Of a stretch of DNA of 64,000 nt, positions 62,974 to 64,000 are shown piece after piece. The stretch spans positions 434,001-498,000 of the forward strand of contig NZ_CABPSN010000003.1 in NCBI RefSeq assembly GCF_902459565.1, read 5' to 3'. Position 1 is the first letter of the stretch, and every line of letters starts with the position of its first letter. This DNA is from Pandoraea aquatica. GTDB taxonomy: Bacteria; Pseudomonadota; Gammaproteobacteria; Burkholderiales; Burkholderiaceae. Under the pieces are notes generated by a model. The model ran no database searches and had not been told where the DNA came from. It was given only the letters and a program-made list of their open reading frames with translations. The position numbers and the translations under genes were made by a program.

Positions 62974-63684
62974 TCAGGGTTTGCCGTCCGGCGGTGCCGG
63001 GTCGGTATGGGTGAGCATCTGGCGCAGCAACGGCAGCGTCACCGCCCGTTTTTGCTCCATCGAAAACCGGTCGAGCCGGTCGAGCAGGGCCATCAGGCTC
63101 GACATATCGCGCTCGAAGTGGGTGAGCAGATAGGCCGGGACGTCGGCCGCCAGTTGTAAACCCCGCTCGCGTGCAGCGTTTTGCAGCGCCTGCTTCTTGC
63201 CGTCGTCATCCAATCCCACAATGTGAAATACGAGGCCCCAGCCGAGGCGGGTGCGCAGGTCTTCGCGCAGCGGCATGTCGACCGGCGGCTGCGAGCCGGC
63301 GGCCACGAACGCGCAATGCGGACGGGCGCGAGTTTCGTTGAACAGATTGAAGGCGGCGATTTGTTGTGTGGGCGAGAGATTGTCGCTGTCGTCCACGCAG
63401 TAGACCGTGCTGGCGTCGTCGAACGTGAAGGCGGCCAGTGGGCTGTTGGGGCGCAGATAGCGCGCGCTCGGCCCCATGGCGTGGCACAGGGCTTCCATCA
63501 GATGGGTGCGGCCGGACCCGACAGCTCCCCAGAGGTAGATGCCGCGGTCGCGCGCCGTGCCCGACGAGAGTTCGGCGGGAAGGTCGGCAAGCGTCTGCGC
63601 CGCCTCGCGGTTGGGCCCGACAATAAAATTGTCGAACGTCGCGGGCGGCGGGGTGCCGAGGTCGAGATACAGTTGCTGAATCAC
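62974..63684 (-). CDS. hda: DnaA regulatory inactivator Hda
   Basis: A 236-residue AAA+ protein that, with the sliding clamp, makes DnaA hydrolyse ATP after initiation. The N-terminal clamp-binding motif is QLYLDLG (3-9), as expected for Hda. The P-loop is degenerate (LWGAVGSGRTHLMEAL), with the sensor-like VYCVDDSDNLSPTQQ. A GTG start at 63684 is chosen because it sets the clamp motif at the very N-terminus; no ATG or good ribosome site exists. It is divergent from purM. Confidence 0.92.
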   Translation of the reverse strand: MIQQLYLDLGTPPPATFDNFIVGPNREAAQTLADLPAELSSGTARDRGIYLWGAVGSGRTHLMEALCHAMGPSARYLRPNSPLAAFTFDDASTVYCVDDSDNLSPTQQIAAFNLFNETRARPHCAFVAAGSQPPVDMPLREDLRTRLGWGLVFHIVGLDDDGKKQALQNAARERGLQLAADVPAYLLTHFERDMSSLMALLDRLDRFSMEQKRAVTLPLLRQMLTHTDPAPPDGKP

Positions 63685-63790
63685 GAACGAAGAAAGCCGG
63701 CTAAAGGCCGGCAGAGTACGGTTTACGGGGCACGCCGGGTATTCCTGGCGTCCGATATCCGCTTTGCGTGCCGAAAGGTCACGCGCATCG

Positions 63791-63809
63791 GGTAAAATCG
63801 CATTTTACC
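63791..63809. promoter_or_regulatory. Palindrome at the purM promoter
   Basis: GGTAAAAT-CGC-ATTTTACC is a perfect 8-3-8 inverted repeat that ends 21 bases before purM. TAAAAT (63793-63798) looks like its -10, so a protein bound here would cover the promoter. No good -35 is at 17 bases. Confidence 0.5.
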
Positions 63810-63830
63810 GAACCTTGATGCATTCCCGTC

Positions 63831-64000
63831 ATGTCACACCCTAACGAAACTTCCGGCCTTTCCTATCGCGACGCTGGCGTCGACATCGAAGCGGGCGACG
63901 CATTGGTCGAAGCGATCAAGCCGTTTGCCAAGAAAACCCTGCGCGACGGCGTGCTGGGCGGCATCGGCGGCTTTGGCGCACTGTTCGAAGTGCCCAAGCG
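63831..64000 (+). CDS. purM: Phosphoribosylformylglycinamidine cyclo-ligase, 5' part
   Basis: The first 56 codons of purM; the gene runs off the right edge. The start [20 protein letters not shown] and the following [20 protein letters not shown] match the N-terminus of PurM (AIR synthetase) of Burkholderiales, including [10 protein letters not shown]. The enzyme makes 5-aminoimidazole ribotide in purine synthesis. It is divergent from hda across 146 bases. Confidence 0.93.
   Translation, partial: MSHPNETSGLSYRDAGVDIEAGDALVEAIKPFAKKTLRDGVLGGIGGFGALFEVPK

Overview
The window is chromosomal DNA with high GC content from a beta-proteobacterium. Gene content and order point to the Burkholderiaceae, with Pandoraea or a close relative of Burkholderia as the best guess. 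The basis is conserved order in several blocks: recN-nadK-hrcA-hemH-grpE-dnaK-dnaJ, purM/hda-pcnB-folK-panB, yhdP-nitrilase-tldD beside glnE, and an ftrABCD iron operon. The genus is inference; no rRNA gene, tRNA gene, insertion sequence, prophage or CRISPR array was seen.

Layout. 1-4.4 kb: a truncated outer-membrane protein gene, an Lrp regulator convergent with an RhtA-type exporter, an exported hydrolase and a Tat-exported Fe superoxide dismutase. 4.4-4.9 kb: two tandem, paralogous 26-residue hydrophobic microproteins that look undescribed. 4.9-7 kb: a SulP anion transporter convergent with a cytochrome c. 7-11 kb: a polar amino acid ABC importer divergent from a second Lrp regulator. 11.2-14.9 kb: the ftrABCD ferrous iron uptake operon behind a Fur-like box. 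15-18.2 kb: ubiA, proC, yggS and a glutathione peroxidase. 18.3-25.4 kb: a DUF2917 gene divergent from a MocR-type regulator with a clear operator, then a glycolate/lactate oxidase operon (FAD oxidase, glcD, glcE) that carries a potassium channel gene between glcD and glcE and has no adjacent glcF. 25.7-27.9 kb: a PduO-type adenosyltransferase and aroG, the latter behind a complete Phe/Tyr attenuator. 27.9-37.9 kb: tldD, a nitrilase-family gene, the giant yhdP and glnE.

38-53.4 kb is a DNA repair and heat shock block: recN, nadK, hrcA, a collagen-like FecR/DUF6600-type exported protein, hemH, an Hsp15-like S4 protein, grpE with a sigma-32 type promoter, a thioredoxin-like gene, dnaK, dnaJ and a fused pabB-pabC. 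53.4-58.5 kb: a nitrate/sulfonate/taurine-class ABC importer divergent from an OmpR-type two-component system. 58.5-64 kb: panB, a deoxynucleoside kinase, folK, pcnB, a SerB-like HAD hydrolase and hda on the minus strand, divergent from the start of purM.

The most rewarding signals are the aroG attenuator (leader peptide plus three mutually exclusive pairings), the paired microproteins, the channel gene inside the glycolate oxidase operon, the MocR operator, and an intrinsic terminator inside the ftr operon. All functional calls come from reading motifs and context by eye; no database search was run.
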